The notes under the pieces: generated by a model
Seen by the model: only the letters and a program-made list of their open reading frames with translations
The model's database searches: none
What the model was told of the DNA's origin: nothing
Shown here: in pieces, positions 9,437 through 17,961 of the stretch
Position numbering within the stretch: the stretch's first letter is position 1
How the letters are laid out: every line of letters begins with the position of its first letter
From: Elstera cyanobacteriorum
GTDB taxonomy: Bacteria > Pseudomonadota > Alphaproteobacteria > Elsterales > Elsteraceae
Reading direction: 5' to 3'
NCBI RefSeq assembly: GCF_002251735.1
Contig: NZ_NOXS01000028.1
Location: 1-64,000 of the forward strand
Length of the DNA: 64,000 bases
Program-made: the position numbers and the translations under genes

Positions 9437-10789
9437 ATGGCATCGGCGGCAGAACAATTAGCTGCAAACATCAACTTCAGCGCCTTTTCGAAGGCGACGG
9501 AGTTGAAGGCGAGGATTTGGTTTACGCTGGCCGCGCTCGTCGTGTACCGGCTGGGGACGTATATTCCCCTGCCGGGCATCGACCCGCAGGTCTTGAACGA
9601 GATTTTCCGGCAGAATGCGGGCGGCATTCTCGGCATGTTCGACATGCTGGCCGGGGGTGCGTTGGGTCGTATGACCGTCTTCGCGCTCAATATCATGCCC
9701 TATATTTCAGCGTCGATTATCATTCAATTGATGACCGCGGTGAGCCCACGCCTTGAAACCTTGAAAAAGGAAGGCGAGAGCGGCCGCAAGGTGCTTAATC
9801 AATATACGCGGTATCTTACGGTGCTGCTAGCGACCGGGCAGGCTTATGGCATTGCTATTGGTCTTGAGAGTTTCCAAGGACCGTCTGGGTCGGCAGTGCT
9901 GGATCCGGGCCTTTTCTTCCGTCTGACCGCCGTGATTACCCTGGTGGGCGGCACGATGTTCGTCATGTGGTTGGGCGAGCAGATTACGGCCCGCGGTGTC
10001 GGCAATGGTATCTCGCTGATTATCTTCGCGGGGATCGTCGCGAACCTGCCGAGTGCTCTGGCCGGATTGCTGGAGCTGGGGCGCACCGGGGCGATGTCGG
10101 CGGCCTTTATCATCGTGCTGCTAGGCGTTGTTGTCGGTGTGATCCTGTTCATCGTGTTCATGGAACGCGCCCAGCGTCGCATTTTGATCCAATACCCCAA
10201 GCGTCAGCACGGCAATCGGGTGTTTGGCGGCGAGTCGAGTCACCTACCGCTGAAGTTGAACACCGCCGGGGTTATCCCGCCGATTTTCGCCAGCTCACTG
10301 CTGCTGTTGCCGAGCACTTTGGTCGGTTTCTCGGGGCAATCGACGGTCGATCTGCCGCCGGTGCTGCGGTGGATTAGCGAGAATATCGCCCACGGCCAAC
10401 CGCTATATCTGGCGCTTTATGTCGGGATGATCATCTTCTTCTCGTTCTTTTACACCGCGATTGTGTTCAATCCGGCAGAGACGGCAGAGAATTTGAAGAA
10501 GCACGGCGGCTTTATTCCGGGGATTCGGCCCGGTCAGAATACGGCCAATCACCTCGATCATATTCTGACGCGGTTAACGGTTCTCGGTGCGCTGTATATC
10601 GCGGCAATTTGCGCGCTTCCCGAAATTCTCATCTCGCAGTACTCGGTGCCCTTCTACTTCGGCGGCACAAGCCTGCTGATCGTAGTGACGGTGACGATGG
10701 ATACGGTTGCCCAAGTCCATTCGCATCTGGTGGCGCATCAATACGAAGGCCTAATCAAAAAGGCCAAACTGCGAGGGAGGCGTGGATGA
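9437..10789 (+). CDS. secY: Preprotein translocase subunit SecY
   Basis: A 450-aa polytopic membrane protein forming the channel of the SecYEG translocon. About ten hydrophobic segments are visible, starting with LAALVVYRLGTYIPLPG. Family signatures include GMFDMLAGGALGRMTVFALNIMPYI in the plug region and the C-terminal NPAETAENLKKHGGFIPGIRPG. Its last codons overlap the adk start (ATGA), so the two are probably translated together. Confidence 0.97.
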   Translation: MASAAEQLAANINFSAFSKATELKARIWFTLAALVVYRLGTYIPLPGIDPQVLNEIFRQNAGGILGMFDMLAGGALGRMTVFALNIMPYISASIIIQLMTAVSPRLETLKKEGESGRKVLNQYTRYLTVLLATGQAYGIAIGLESFQGPSGSAVLDPGLFFRLTAVITLVGGTMFVMWLGEQITARGVGNGISLIIFAGIVANLPSALAGLLELGRTGAMSAAFIIVLLGVVVGVILFIVFMERAQRRILIQYPKRQHGNRVFGGESSHLPLKLNTAGVIPPIFASSLLLLPSTLVGFSGQSTVDLPPVLRWISENIAHGQPLYLALYVGMIIFFSFFYTAIVFNPAETAENLKKHGGFIPGIRPGQNTANHLDHILTRLTVLGALYIAAICALPEILISQYSVPFYFGGTSLLIVVTVTMDTVAQVHSHLVAHQYEGLIKKAKLRGRRG

Positions 10790-11442
10790 ACATCATTCTC
10801 TTAGGTCCGCCGGGGGCGGGTAAGGGGACGCAGGCGCGGTATCTGCAGGATACCTATGGCTTGGTGCAGCTTTCGACGGGCGATATGCTGCGCGCTGTTG
10901 TGGCATCGGGTAGCGCCTTGGGGCAGGAAGCGAAGCGCGTCATGACCTCTGGTCAATTGATGCCCGATTCGCTGATGATCGATATGATCGCCGACCGTAT
11001 TGCCCAGCCGGACTGCGCCAAGGGCTTCATCCTTGATGGTTTTCCGCGCACGGTTGCCCAGGCGGAAGGCCTGGATACGATGCTGGTCGAGAAGGGCCTG
11101 AAGCTCGATCACGTGATCGAAATGAAGGTTGATGAAGCCGCGCTGACCGAACGGATTACCGGGCGCTATACCTGCAAACACTGCGGGACCGGGTATCATG
11201 ATCTGTTCAAGCAGCCCAAGACCGAAGGGGTCTGTGATAGCTGCGGCGGAACAGAGTTTGTGCGGCGGGCCGATGATACGGTGGAAGCTGTTTCGGCCCG
11301 GTTGAAAGTATACCACGATCAGACGGCCCCCATTCTTCCCTACTATCGGGAGCGCGGGGTGTTACGGACGATCGATGGCATGGCGGACATCGCCGATGTG
11401 ACCCGCTCGCTTGAAGAGATTCTTCAGCCGAGCAAGGTGTGA
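10786..11442 (+). CDS. adk: Adenylate kinase, zinc-type LID
   Basis: A 218-aa protein from the ATG at 10786, overlapping the secY stop by 4 bases. It interconverts ATP + AMP with 2 ADP. The P-loop GPPGAGKGTQ is at residues 7-16 and the FILDGFPRT signature near 81-89. The LID domain has four cysteines (C130, C133, C150, C153) in CKHC and CDSC pairs, a structural zinc site typical of many bacteria but absent in E. coli. The following gap separates it from the rpsM group. Confidence 0.96.
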   Translation: MNIILLGPPGAGKGTQARYLQDTYGLVQLSTGDMLRAVVASGSALGQEAKRVMTSGQLMPDSLMIDMIADRIAQPDCAKGFILDGFPRTVAQAEGLDTMLVEKGLKLDHVIEMKVDEAALTERITGRYTCKHCGTGYHDLFKQPKTEGVCDSCGGTEFVRRADDTVEAVSARLKVYHDQTAPILPYYRERGVLRTIDGMADIADVTRSLEEILQPSKV

Positions 11443-11447
11443 ATGAG

Positions 11448-11475
11448 TTGACTCTTAAGTCTGCCTTCCTATAAT
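11448..11475 (+). promoter_or_regulatory. Near-consensus vegetative promoter upstream of rpsM
   Basis: TTGACT at 11448-11453 and a perfect TATAAT at 11470-11475 are separated by 16 bases. This is one of the best housekeeping-type promoter matches in the window. It begins just after the adk stop and lies 73 bases before the rpsM start. It would give rpsM-rpsK-rpoA-rplQ an independent transcription start. Confidence 0.75.
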
Positions 11476-11548
11476 GCCGCCCCTCAATCGGACGGTTACG
11501 AGTAGGGTCGGCGGAACATCGTTGACCCTCTTTTTAAGGAGTTAGAGC

Positions 11549-11917
11549 GTGGCGCGCATTGCAGGCGTGAACATTCCGACGCAGAAGCGCGTGGAGATCG
11601 GCCTTACCTATATTTACGGCATTGGCCGCAAGACCTCCCGCGACATCTGTGCGAAACTCGGTTTCGCAACCGAGCGCCGGGTGCATCAGCTGAATGACGA
11701 AGAAGTGCTTCGCATTCGTGAGCTGATCGACCGGGAATATACCGTTGAAGGGGATCTGCGTCGTCAGGTCGCCATGCAGATTAAGCGGCTGATGGATCTC
11801 GGCTGCTACCGCGGTCTGCGTCATCGCAAGGGCCTGCCGGTGCGCGGTCAGCGGACCCACACCAATGCCCGTACCCGCAAGGGCAAGGCGAAGCCGATCG
11901 CCGGCAAGAAGAAGTAA
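11549..11917 (+). CDS. rpsM: 30S ribosomal protein S13
   Basis: A 122-aa protein with a GTG start ([26 protein letters not shown]), preceded by TAAGGAG. The helix-two-turn-helix region and the basic C-terminal tail ([18 protein letters not shown]), which reaches the P-site, are intact. It is first in the alpha-type group. rpmJ (L36) is not present between adk and rpsM. Confidence 0.97.
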   Translation: MARIAGVNIPTQKRVEIGLTYIYGIGRKTSRDICAKLGFATERRVHQLNDEEVLRIRELIDREYTVEGDLRRQVAMQIKRLMDLGCYRGLRHRKGLPVRGQRTHTNARTRKGKAKPIAGKKK

Positions 11918-11929
11918 GGATAAGGTTTT

Positions 11930-12322
11930 ATGGCCAAGGCTCCTGCTACGCGCATTCGCCGCCGCGAGCGCAAGAACATTACGTCGGGTGTGGCGCACGT
12001 CAACTCGACGTTCAACAACACCATGATCACCATCACCGATGCGCAGGGCAATGTGATTGCTTGGTCGTCGTCGGGCACGAAGGGCTTCAAGGGCAGCCGC
12101 AAGTCTACCCCCTATGCTGCCCAGGTTGCTGCCGAAGATGCCGGTCGCAAGGCGATGGAACATGGCATGCGCACGCTGGAAGTCGAAGTGAAGGGTCCGG
12201 GCGCTGGCCGCGAATCCGCGCTTCGCGCGTTGCAGGCGGTGGGTTTCTCGGTGACGTCGATCCGCGACGTGACCCCGATCCCGCACAATGGCTGCCGTCC
12301 GCCGAAGCGGCGCCGCGTCTGA
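11930..12322 (+). CDS. rpsK: 30S ribosomal protein S11
   Basis: A 130-aa protein with the conserved [31 protein letters not shown] core and the C-terminal [19 protein letters not shown]11 forms part of the 30S platform near the Shine-Dalgarno helix. It starts 12 bases after rpsM. A 129-base gap separates it from rpoA; apart from short GC-rich self-complementary stretches I see no gene there. Confidence 0.97.
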   Translation: MAKAPATRIRRRERKNITSGVAHVNSTFNNTMITITDAQGNVIAWSSSGTKGFKGSRKSTPYAAQVAAEDAGRKAMEHGMRTLEVEVKGPGAGRESALRALQAVGFSVTSIRDVTPIPHNGCRPPKRRRV

Positions 12323-12451
12323 TTGAAGTCGGTCAAGCGGCTCGTTGCCTGGGGGGTAACCTCTCGGCGGCGGGCCGGTTGCCGTTCTCAGGCGTGGGTT
12401 GCCGGTTTCGACCGGTAGAGTTTGGCGTGGTGCTGATAAGGAAAACGTCCC

Positions 12452-13468
12452 GTGATCCAGAAGAATTGGCAGGGCTTGATTAAGCCGAACAAGCTGAGCG
12501 TCGAGGCTGGCGACGATCCGGCGCGCGTTGCGACGGTGGTTGCCGACCCGCTGGAGCGCGGCCTGGGCTTGACGCTGGGGAACGCACTGCGTCGTATCCT
12601 GCTGTCCTCGCTGCAGGGTGCGGCGGTGACGTCGATCCATATCGACGGCGTGCTGCATGAGTTCTCCTCGGTGCCGGGTGTGCGCGAAGATGTGACGGAC
12701 GTTGTCCTGAACATCAAAGCGCTGGCGCTGCGGATGCACTCCGAAGATACGAAGCGCGTGCGTCTGCGCGCCACCGGCCCCTGTGCCGTCACGGCTGGCA
12801 TGATCGAAACCGGCGCGGACATCGAAGTGATGAACCCCGATCTGGTGATCTGTCACCTTGATGCGGGCGCGAAGCTGTCGATGGAAATGTCGGTCAGCCG
12901 TGGCAAGGGCTATGTCCCGGCCTCGCTGAACCGTCCGGAAGATGCGCCGATCGGTCTGATCCCGGTCGATGCCTTGTTCTCGCCGGTCCGCAAAGTCAGC
13001 TATAAGGTGGAAAACACCCGCGTTGGTCAGCAGACCGACTACGACAAGCTGTCGATGCGCATCGAAACCAACGGCGCGGTCTCGCCGGAAGATGCGGTTG
13101 CGCTCGCTGCCCGCATTCTTCAGGACCAGCTTGCGCTGTTCATCAACTTCGAAGAACCGCAGGCCCCGGCCGAAGAAGATCGCGCCAACGATCTGCCGTT
13201 CAACAAGAACCTGCTGCGCAAGGTGGACGAGCTGGAACTTTCGGTTCGCTCAGCCAACTGCCTGAAGAACGATAACATCGTTTACATTGGCGACCTGGTG
13301 CAGAAGACCGAAGCCGAAATGCTGCGCACGCCGAACTTTGGTCGTAAGTCGCTCAATGAAATCAAGGAAGTGCTGGCTCAGATGGGCCTGCACCTCGGTC
13401 TTGAGATCCCCGGCTGGCCGCCGGAAAACATCGAAGAACTGGCAAAACGGCTCGAAGAGCCTTATTGA
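12452..13468 (+). CDS. rpoA: RNA polymerase subunit alpha
   Basis: A 338-aa protein with a GTG start ([18 protein letters not shown]). The N-terminal dimerisation domain ([20 protein letters not shown]) is joined by an acidic linker near residues 230-245 to the C-terminal domain. That domain has [16 protein letters not shown] and the helix-hairpin-helix [16 protein letters not shown], which contacts UP elements and activators. Complete and of standard length. Confidence 0.97.
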   Translation: MIQKNWQGLIKPNKLSVEAGDDPARVATVVADPLERGLGLTLGNALRRILLSSLQGAAVTSIHIDGVLHEFSSVPGVREDVTDVVLNIKALALRMHSEDTKRVRLRATGPCAVTAGMIETGADIEVMNPDLVICHLDAGAKLSMEMSVSRGKGYVPASLNRPEDAPIGLIPVDALFSPVRKVSYKVENTRVGQQTDYDKLSMRIETNGAVSPEDAVALAARILQDQLALFINFEEPQAPAEEDRANDLPFNKNLLRKVDELELSVRSANCLKNDNIVYIGDLVQKTEAEMLRTPNFGRKSLNEIKEVLAQMGLHLGLEIPGWPPENIEELAKRLEEPY

Positions 13469-13554
13469 TCGGTTCATGGGTTAACGGAAACCCCTGTCGC
13501 GCGGCGCTGGTGAGCAGCCCCCCGCCGGTAGGTCCGCTGAAGAGGTAGAAGAAG

Positions 13555-13968
13555 ATGCGTCACGGTATGAGCGGTCGGAAACTGAACCGCACCAGCAGCC
13601 ACCGCAAGGCCATGTTCGCCAATATGGCCGTGGCTTTGATTAAGCACGAGCAGATCACCACCACCCTGCCGAAGGCGAAGGATCTGCGTCCGATCGTTGA
13701 AAAGCTGATCACCCTCGGCAAGCGTGGCGATCTGCATGCGCGCCGTCAGGCGCTGGCCGTGCTGCAGGACGAAACCGTAACCCGCAAGCTGTTCGATACG
13801 GTTGCGGAACGCTATAAGGCGCGCGCTGGCGGTTACACCCGCGTGCTGAAGGCGGGTTTCCGCTACGGCGATGCTGCCCCGATGGCGGTGATCGAATTGG
13901 TTGACCGCGATCCGGCCGCGAAGGGCCTGGATTCGGGCCAGATCGAAGCGGAAGACGTGGCGGCCTAA
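13555..13968 (+). CDS. rplQ: 50S ribosomal protein L17
   Basis: A 137-aa protein beginning [24 protein letters not shown]. The conserved [18 protein letters not shown] and [25 protein letters not shown] are present. It is the last gene of the ribosomal block and is followed directly by a strong terminator. Confidence 0.97.
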   Translation: MRHGMSGRKLNRTSSHRKAMFANMAVALIKHEQITTTLPKAKDLRPIVEKLITLGKRGDLHARRQALAVLQDETVTRKLFDTVAERYKARAGGYTRVLKAGFRYGDAAPMAVIELVDRDPAAKGLDSGQIEAEDVAA

Positions 13969-13994
13969 CGCCCGTTTCTGTCTGATTGAGGAAG

Positions 13995-14026
13995 AACGGC
14001 TCCCGGGTTCGGGAGCCGTTTTTTTT
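13995..14026 (+). terminator. Rho-independent terminator of the ribosomal protein block
   Basis: A perfect 10-bp stem (13995-14004 with 14011-14020), a 6-base loop and a run of eight T at 14019-14026. It ends the rpsM-rplQ transcript. Its T-run overlaps the stop codon of the convergent LysR gene. Confidence 0.93.
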
Positions 14027-14906
14027 ATGGGCTTTCGCGGACCGGCGGGCGCTGTCCCAGCATCGGTGCTGCTGCCGTAAGCGTTGCGATCAGATGGTCG
14101 GCCAGGGCGCGGATACGGGGTGCCCGGCGCACATCGGCGTGCAGGATCAGGCAAAGCGGTCGGTCGGGTGGCTGGTGGCCGGCGACAAGGCTCAGGTCTG
14201 GGGCATCCGCAGCAGCAAAGCAGGGCAGAAGCGCGGCGCCCCACCCGAGGCGTGCGGCCGCTAAGAGCGTGCTGACGTCACCCGCCGCCAAGGGCACCAG
14301 CCTCCCCGCGCGTTGGGTATCGAGCCATGTCTGTTGGCTGCTTCCCTGCCAGCCGTCGCCGAGGCCGAGGAGCGGCAGGTCAGCCTCCGCCAGTTCGGTG
14401 CGCGCATAGACCCCATAGGCGATGTCGCAGAGCTTACGCGCGATCAGCCCGGTTTCCTGAGGCCAACCGACGCGCACCGCTAGGTCGGCGGCACCTTGGC
14501 TCAAGTTCAGATGAAAGGCGCTGGTATCAAACTCCAGCGTAATACCAGGATTCTTCTGCTGAAAGGCATGGAGGGCGGGTAAGAGCACGCGGTTTGCCAG
14601 GATGGGCGGTGCGGTTAGGCGGATGGGGCCGGTGAGTGGCCCAACCTCAAGGGCCGCACGCCCTACGCTTAAAGCTTCCGCTTCCAACCGTTCGGCCTTG
14701 GGCAGCAACGCCTGGCCTTGCGGCGTTAGTTTCCAACCGCGAGGCAAACGGTGAAAGAGGTGCAGGCCGAGATGGGCTTCGAGGGCCGCGATACGTCGGG
14801 CGACGGTGGTATGATCTACGCGCAGGCGGCGCGCTGCCGCTGATAAGCTCGCATCGCGGGCAACGGCCAGAAAAAAGCGAATATCATTCCAGTCGAAGGA
14901 CGCCAT
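14025..14906 (-). CDS. LysR-family transcriptional regulator
   Basis: A 293-aa protein. The N-terminal winged helix-turn-helix spans about residues 5-64 (DIRFFLAVARDASLSAAARRL and RRIAALEAHLGLHLFHRLPRG). A periplasmic-binding-type effector domain follows (GPIRLTAPPILANRVLLPAL). It belongs to the LysR branch that begins DWNDIRFFLAVA. It is divergent from the SnoaL-like gene at 15015 with a 108-base gap, the usual arrangement for a LysR regulator and its target. The ligand is unknown. Confidence 0.88.
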   Translation of the reverse strand: MASFDWNDIRFFLAVARDASLSAAARRLRVDHTTVARRIAALEAHLGLHLFHRLPRGWKLTPQGQALLPKAERLEAEALSVGRAALEVGPLTGPIRLTAPPILANRVLLPALHAFQQKNPGITLEFDTSAFHLNLSQGAADLAVRVGWPQETGLIARKLCDIAYGVYARTELAEADLPLLGLGDGWQGSSQQTWLDTQRAGRLVPLAAGDVSTLLAAARLGWGAALLPCFAAADAPDLSLVAGHQPPDRPLCLILHADVRRAPRIRALADHLIATLTAAAPMLGQRPPVRESP

Positions 14907-15014
14907 CGGTGGATTTTTGCACCTAAGGTCGGCGCTCTTCCAGTCTTATCGATGTTAACTGGCTGTTTTATCTCTTGCGGATCGCGGGGGCTCACCCTGC
15001 CGAAGGAGATAAGA

Positions 15015-15422
15015 ATGTCTGATGTGGATTTGGTTCAGCAGTTTCTGGGGCATATTTTCGCGGGCGAGATGGCTCAAGCACTTGCGCTCGTGCACCCCCA
15101 GGCCCGCTTTATCGGCGCCCGCCCCACGGGGGATGCGCGTGTTCCGCTTTATGGCACCCATGAGGGGCGGGCAGGTGCCGAGCATTTCTTTCGGACTTTT
15201 GCCGAACTATTGATCCCCGGAGACTTTGAGGTTATCGGGCGCTTCGGCGGTGCGGGCTACGTCACCTTCTTTGGGAAGTTTTGTCACAGCGCCCGTAAGA
15301 CAGGTCGTCCGTTCTTGAGCGACTGGGCCCTCGTGGCGCAGATCGACAACGGCATGATCCGTTTTTATCATTTCTATGAGGATACAGCCGCTTTGGAAGC
15401 TGCGCTGTTGCCAATCCCCTAA
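15015..15422 (+). CDS. SnoaL-like / NTF2-fold protein
   Basis: A 135-aa protein from the ATG at 15015, chosen because AAGGAG lies at 15003-15008; the 21 codons upstream are not family-like. The sequence (MSDVDLVQQFLGHIFAGEMAQALALVHPQARFIG, then YGTHEGRAGAEHFFRTFAE) fits the SnoaL / NTF2-like superfamily, small alpha+beta cones that act as isomerases, hydrolases or binding proteins. The exact activity cannot be read from sequence. It is probably the target of the divergent LysR regulator. Confidence 0.75.
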   Translation: MSDVDLVQQFLGHIFAGEMAQALALVHPQARFIGARPTGDARVPLYGTHEGRAGAEHFFRTFAELLIPGDFEVIGRFGGAGYVTFFGKFCHSARKTGRPFLSDWALVAQIDNGMIRFYHFYEDTAALEAALLPIP

Positions 15423-15436
15423 TAAGAGGAACGCAG

Positions 15437-15478
15437 GGAAGGTGCCCTGTTGCCGCAGGTTGGTGCAGCACTTTCCTT
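15437..15478 (+). terminator. Possible terminator after the SnoaL-like gene
   Basis: A 9-bp stem with one G-U pair (15437-15445 with 15468-15476) encloses a second 4-bp stem (15446-15449 with 15456-15459). It is followed only by TTAAAA, so the T-run is poor. It may end transcription of the gene at 15015. Confidence 0.4.
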
Positions 15479-15479
15479 A

Positions 15480-15640
15480 AAATTCAGCATGATGTAATTA
15501 AAATTGAATATAGAATGATTTTGATCATATCGGAGCGAAAGGATGCAATCACAAAACGGTTATGAGATAAAAAACGCCTGACGGTGATTTTGTAAGTGGC
15601 ATTACATTGTTTTTTGTTAAGGAAAAATTAGCCGTCTTTG
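15480..15640. other. AT-rich non-coding stretch upstream of a chemoreceptor
   Basis: About 160 bases are markedly richer in A and T than the rest of the window. Runs such as TTAAAATT, AATTAAAATTGAATATAGAAT and TTGTTTTTTGTTAAGG occur. I could not assign a confident -35/-10 pair. It probably holds the chemoreceptor promoter, but could be a protein-bound or acquired segment. Confidence 0.5.
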
Positions 15641-15703
15641 TCATTTCAATATCCTCATGGTTCCAGCGCGGCGGGGCTGGCGGGATACTGGGGGAATGAC
15701 AGC

Positions 15704-17404
15704 ATGGCGCGTAAGATTTCGTTTAAATTAGGTTTGTCTGGGCGGATTTTCTTTATCGCGGTTGCGGTTTGCACGCTAGGGATCGCCTTAACCAGTGGCT
15801 ATGGCATGTACCGCGCTATCGGCGAGTTCGACCGGCTGGCGACGGCATCGGTCGATTCGGCCTTCCGGGTGTTCCGAGATGTCTTGTCGCAATACGGTAA
15901 GGATTACCGGTTGGTCGATGGCAAGATGATGATCGGTGACTATACGGTGACGGCGGAGGATACCGCAGCGACCGACCGGGTGACGGCGGCGACGGGGGCA
16001 GTAATGTCGATCCTGGTCGGCGATACCCGCGTGTCCACCAGCCTGCGCTTCCCGGACGGCAAGCGCCAAACCGGTACGAAACTGGTGGACGGGCCGATCA
16101 AGACCCAAGTTCTCATCGAAGGGAAGTCCTACCGCGGCACATCTAACTCGCAAGGCACGCTCTACTATGTTGCCTATGAGCCGATTAAGGATGCGAGCGG
16201 CAAGGTTATCGGAGCCATTGGCCTTGGTATGTTGGCCAAAAATTTCATGGAAGCGATGGATGTCATCGTTTGGCAGCAGGGGGCGATTGCACTTGGTATG
16301 CTAGTCCTGTCAGGCCTCTCCCTCTGGTTTGCGCTGGGGCGGGAAGTGAAGCGCCTCGCGGTGCTGCGCGACCGGATCGAAGCGGTTGAAGCGGGGGATG
16401 TGCAGTCGACGGTTGCCTATACCGAGCGCGTCGATGAAATCGGCTCCTTGGCGCGGGCGGTGGATAGTTTCCGCCGGGCGACGGTAGATCGCCAAGCCGC
16501 GATGGCGGAGGCCGCGCGTGAGGCGGAGCAAACCCAGCAGCGTCAGAAACAGCTTGAAGCCGCAACGGCCCAATTCTCCGGCGAGATGGAAGGCCTGTCG
16601 AAGAGCATCGGGCAAGCCGCGGAATTTCTGCTGAAGCGGGTCGATGATCTGCGCAGCTCGGTCACCGCTGCGGAGCACAACAGCCGGACAATCCTGAATA
16701 CGGCGGAAACAGCGTCAACGAATGTGGGCACGGTCGCGGCGGCGGCAGAAGAACTCTCGGGGTCGATCCGCGATATCTCGCGCCAGATGGCCCGGGCGGC
16801 GGATACGGCGGGGCGGGGGGTGTCGGAAGCGGTTTCGACCAATGCCACGGTGCAGGAATTGGCGCGTTCGGCAGACCGGATCGGGGAAGTTGTGCGCCTG
16901 ATCAACGATATCGCTGGGCAAACCAACTTGTTGGCGCTGAATGCAACCATTGAAGCGGCGCGCGCGGGCGAGGCGGGTAAGGGCTTTGCCGTTGTCGCGT
17001 CGGAGGTGAAATCCCTGGCGGCGCAAACGGCGAAGGCGACGGACGAAATTCAGTCGCAGATCGCGGGCATCCAGGCCGAAACCAATCATGTGGTGGCGAC
17101 CATCGGCGGGATTTCCGGCACCATTGAACAGATCAGCGAAATCGCCACCAGTGTCGCCGCCGCCGTTGAAGAACAGGGCGCGGCAACCGACGAAATCGCC
17201 CGCAATGTCCAACAAGCCGCCAGCGGCACCCATCAGGTGACGCAGCATGTGGGCAGCTTTGGCCAAACCACGGCTTCGATCCAAGGGGCCGCGGAGGCGC
17301 TGCATTCGGTCGCGATCGACCTGAAGGACCGCGCAACCGGATTGCAGGGGGCTGTCGGCGCCTTCATCACTCAGCTACAGCACAGTAGCAAGACAGCAGC
17401 CTAA
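15704..17404 (+). CDS. Methyl-accepting chemotaxis protein with periplasmic Cache-type domain
   Basis: A 566-aa receptor from the ATG at 15704. A TTG 66 bases upstream is possible, but the ATG has a G-rich site and starts the first membrane helix neatly ([21 protein letters not shown]). A single-Cache-like sensor region (about 35-185), a second helix ([20 protein letters not shown]), a HAMP region ([29 protein letters not shown]) and a long signalling coiled coil follow. The hairpin tip has [19 protein letters not shown]. No CheR-binding pentapeptide ends the protein. The ligand is unknown. Confidence 0.92.
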   Translation: MARKISFKLGLSGRIFFIAVAVCTLGIALTSGYGMYRAIGEFDRLATASVDSAFRVFRDVLSQYGKDYRLVDGKMMIGDYTVTAEDTAATDRVTAATGAVMSILVGDTRVSTSLRFPDGKRQTGTKLVDGPIKTQVLIEGKSYRGTSNSQGTLYYVAYEPIKDASGKVIGAIGLGMLAKNFMEAMDVIVWQQGAIALGMLVLSGLSLWFALGREVKRLAVLRDRIEAVEAGDVQSTVAYTERVDEIGSLARAVDSFRRATVDRQAAMAEAAREAEQTQQRQKQLEAATAQFSGEMEGLSKSIGQAAEFLLKRVDDLRSSVTAAEHNSRTILNTAETASTNVGTVAAAAEELSGSIRDISRQMARAADTAGRGVSEAVSTNATVQELARSADRIGEVVRLINDIAGQTNLLALNATIEAARAGEAGKGFAVVASEVKSLAAQTAKATDEIQSQIAGIQAETNHVVATIGGISGTIEQISEIATSVAAAVEEQGAATDEIARNVQQAASGTHQVTQHVGSFGQTTASIQGAAEALHSVAIDLKDRATGLQGAVGAFITQLQHSSKTAA

Positions 17405-17411
17405 AGAACGG

Positions 17412-17434
17412 CGGGGGCTGCGGCCCCCGTTTTT
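17412..17434 (+). terminator. Rho-independent terminator of the chemoreceptor gene
   Basis: A 7-bp GC stem (17412-17418 with 17423-17429), a 4-base loop, and TTTTT at 17430-17434. It sits 8 bases after the chemoreceptor stop and reaches the stop codon of the convergent gene. Confidence 0.85.
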
Positions 17435-17910
17435 CAGGCGCTGAGTTTTTGGTTATAGCGGCGCAGGCCCTCGGCGGCTTGGCGCTGAACTTTGTTTTTC
17501 AGCATCGGCGTCCACCCCAGGATCAACCCGGTCGGGCCGAGCGCCTGGGAGGCCCAGTTCCAGAAATCGAACCGGTCCGTGTGCCGGAAGATCTTACCGT
17601 CCTTGAACTGAAACTCTGCCGCGATGCGGTTTACCACCGGGCGTTTTGTGGCGGAAAACGTGTAGCGCGCCTGCCAGCGGGCGGTGCCGGTCATACCGTC
17701 CGCCTTGATGTCGCCGAATTCAATGTCCAAATCGGTAGCGCGGGACAGCAGCATGCCCCACATCCGCCCAATCTCCGCCCCCTGCAGCCGGGGGAAGGCC
17801 GGATCGGAGAAGATCGCGTCCGGGTGATAGCAGTCCGCCATCGCTTGCGCTTGGCGGGTCTGGAAACTCCGGTAGAATTCGGTGATCAAAGCGGCGTATT
17901 GCTCGGACAT
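17434..17910 (-). CDS. SnoaL-like / NTF2-fold protein
   Basis: A 158-aa protein started at the ATG at 17910 (MSEQYAALITEFYRSFQTRQAQAMADCYHPDAIFSD), which follows AAGGGGGACGCC. The 13 codons upstream are weaker. The fold signature is a short helix with YHPDA followed by strands (ARWQARYTFSATKRPVVNRI, FQFKDGKIFRHTDRFDFWNWASQALG). It belongs to the SnoaL-like group. It is divergent from the HtrA gene (51 bases) and convergent with the chemoreceptor. Function unknown. Confidence 0.78.
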   Translation of the reverse strand: MSEQYAALITEFYRSFQTRQAQAMADCYHPDAIFSDPAFPRLQGAEIGRMWGMLLSRATDLDIEFGDIKADGMTGTARWQARYTFSATKRPVVNRIAAEFQFKDGKIFRHTDRFDFWNWASQALGPTGLILGWTPMLKNKVQRQAAEGLRRYNQKLSA

Positions 17911-17961
17911 GGCGTCCCCCTTCGGGATATTTGGTCGAGAGCTTGGCATAGTGAGGAACGA

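Noticed and set aside
11534-12856. 440-codon minus-strand frame opposite rpsM, rpsK and rpoA
   Set aside because: Shadow of conserved genes on the plus strand, without any recognisable protein features.
15638-15703. Upstream TTG start for the chemoreceptor
   Set aside because: Adds 22 residues with no membrane or sensor feature. The ATG at 15704 has better ribosome binding site spacing and begins just before the first membrane helix.
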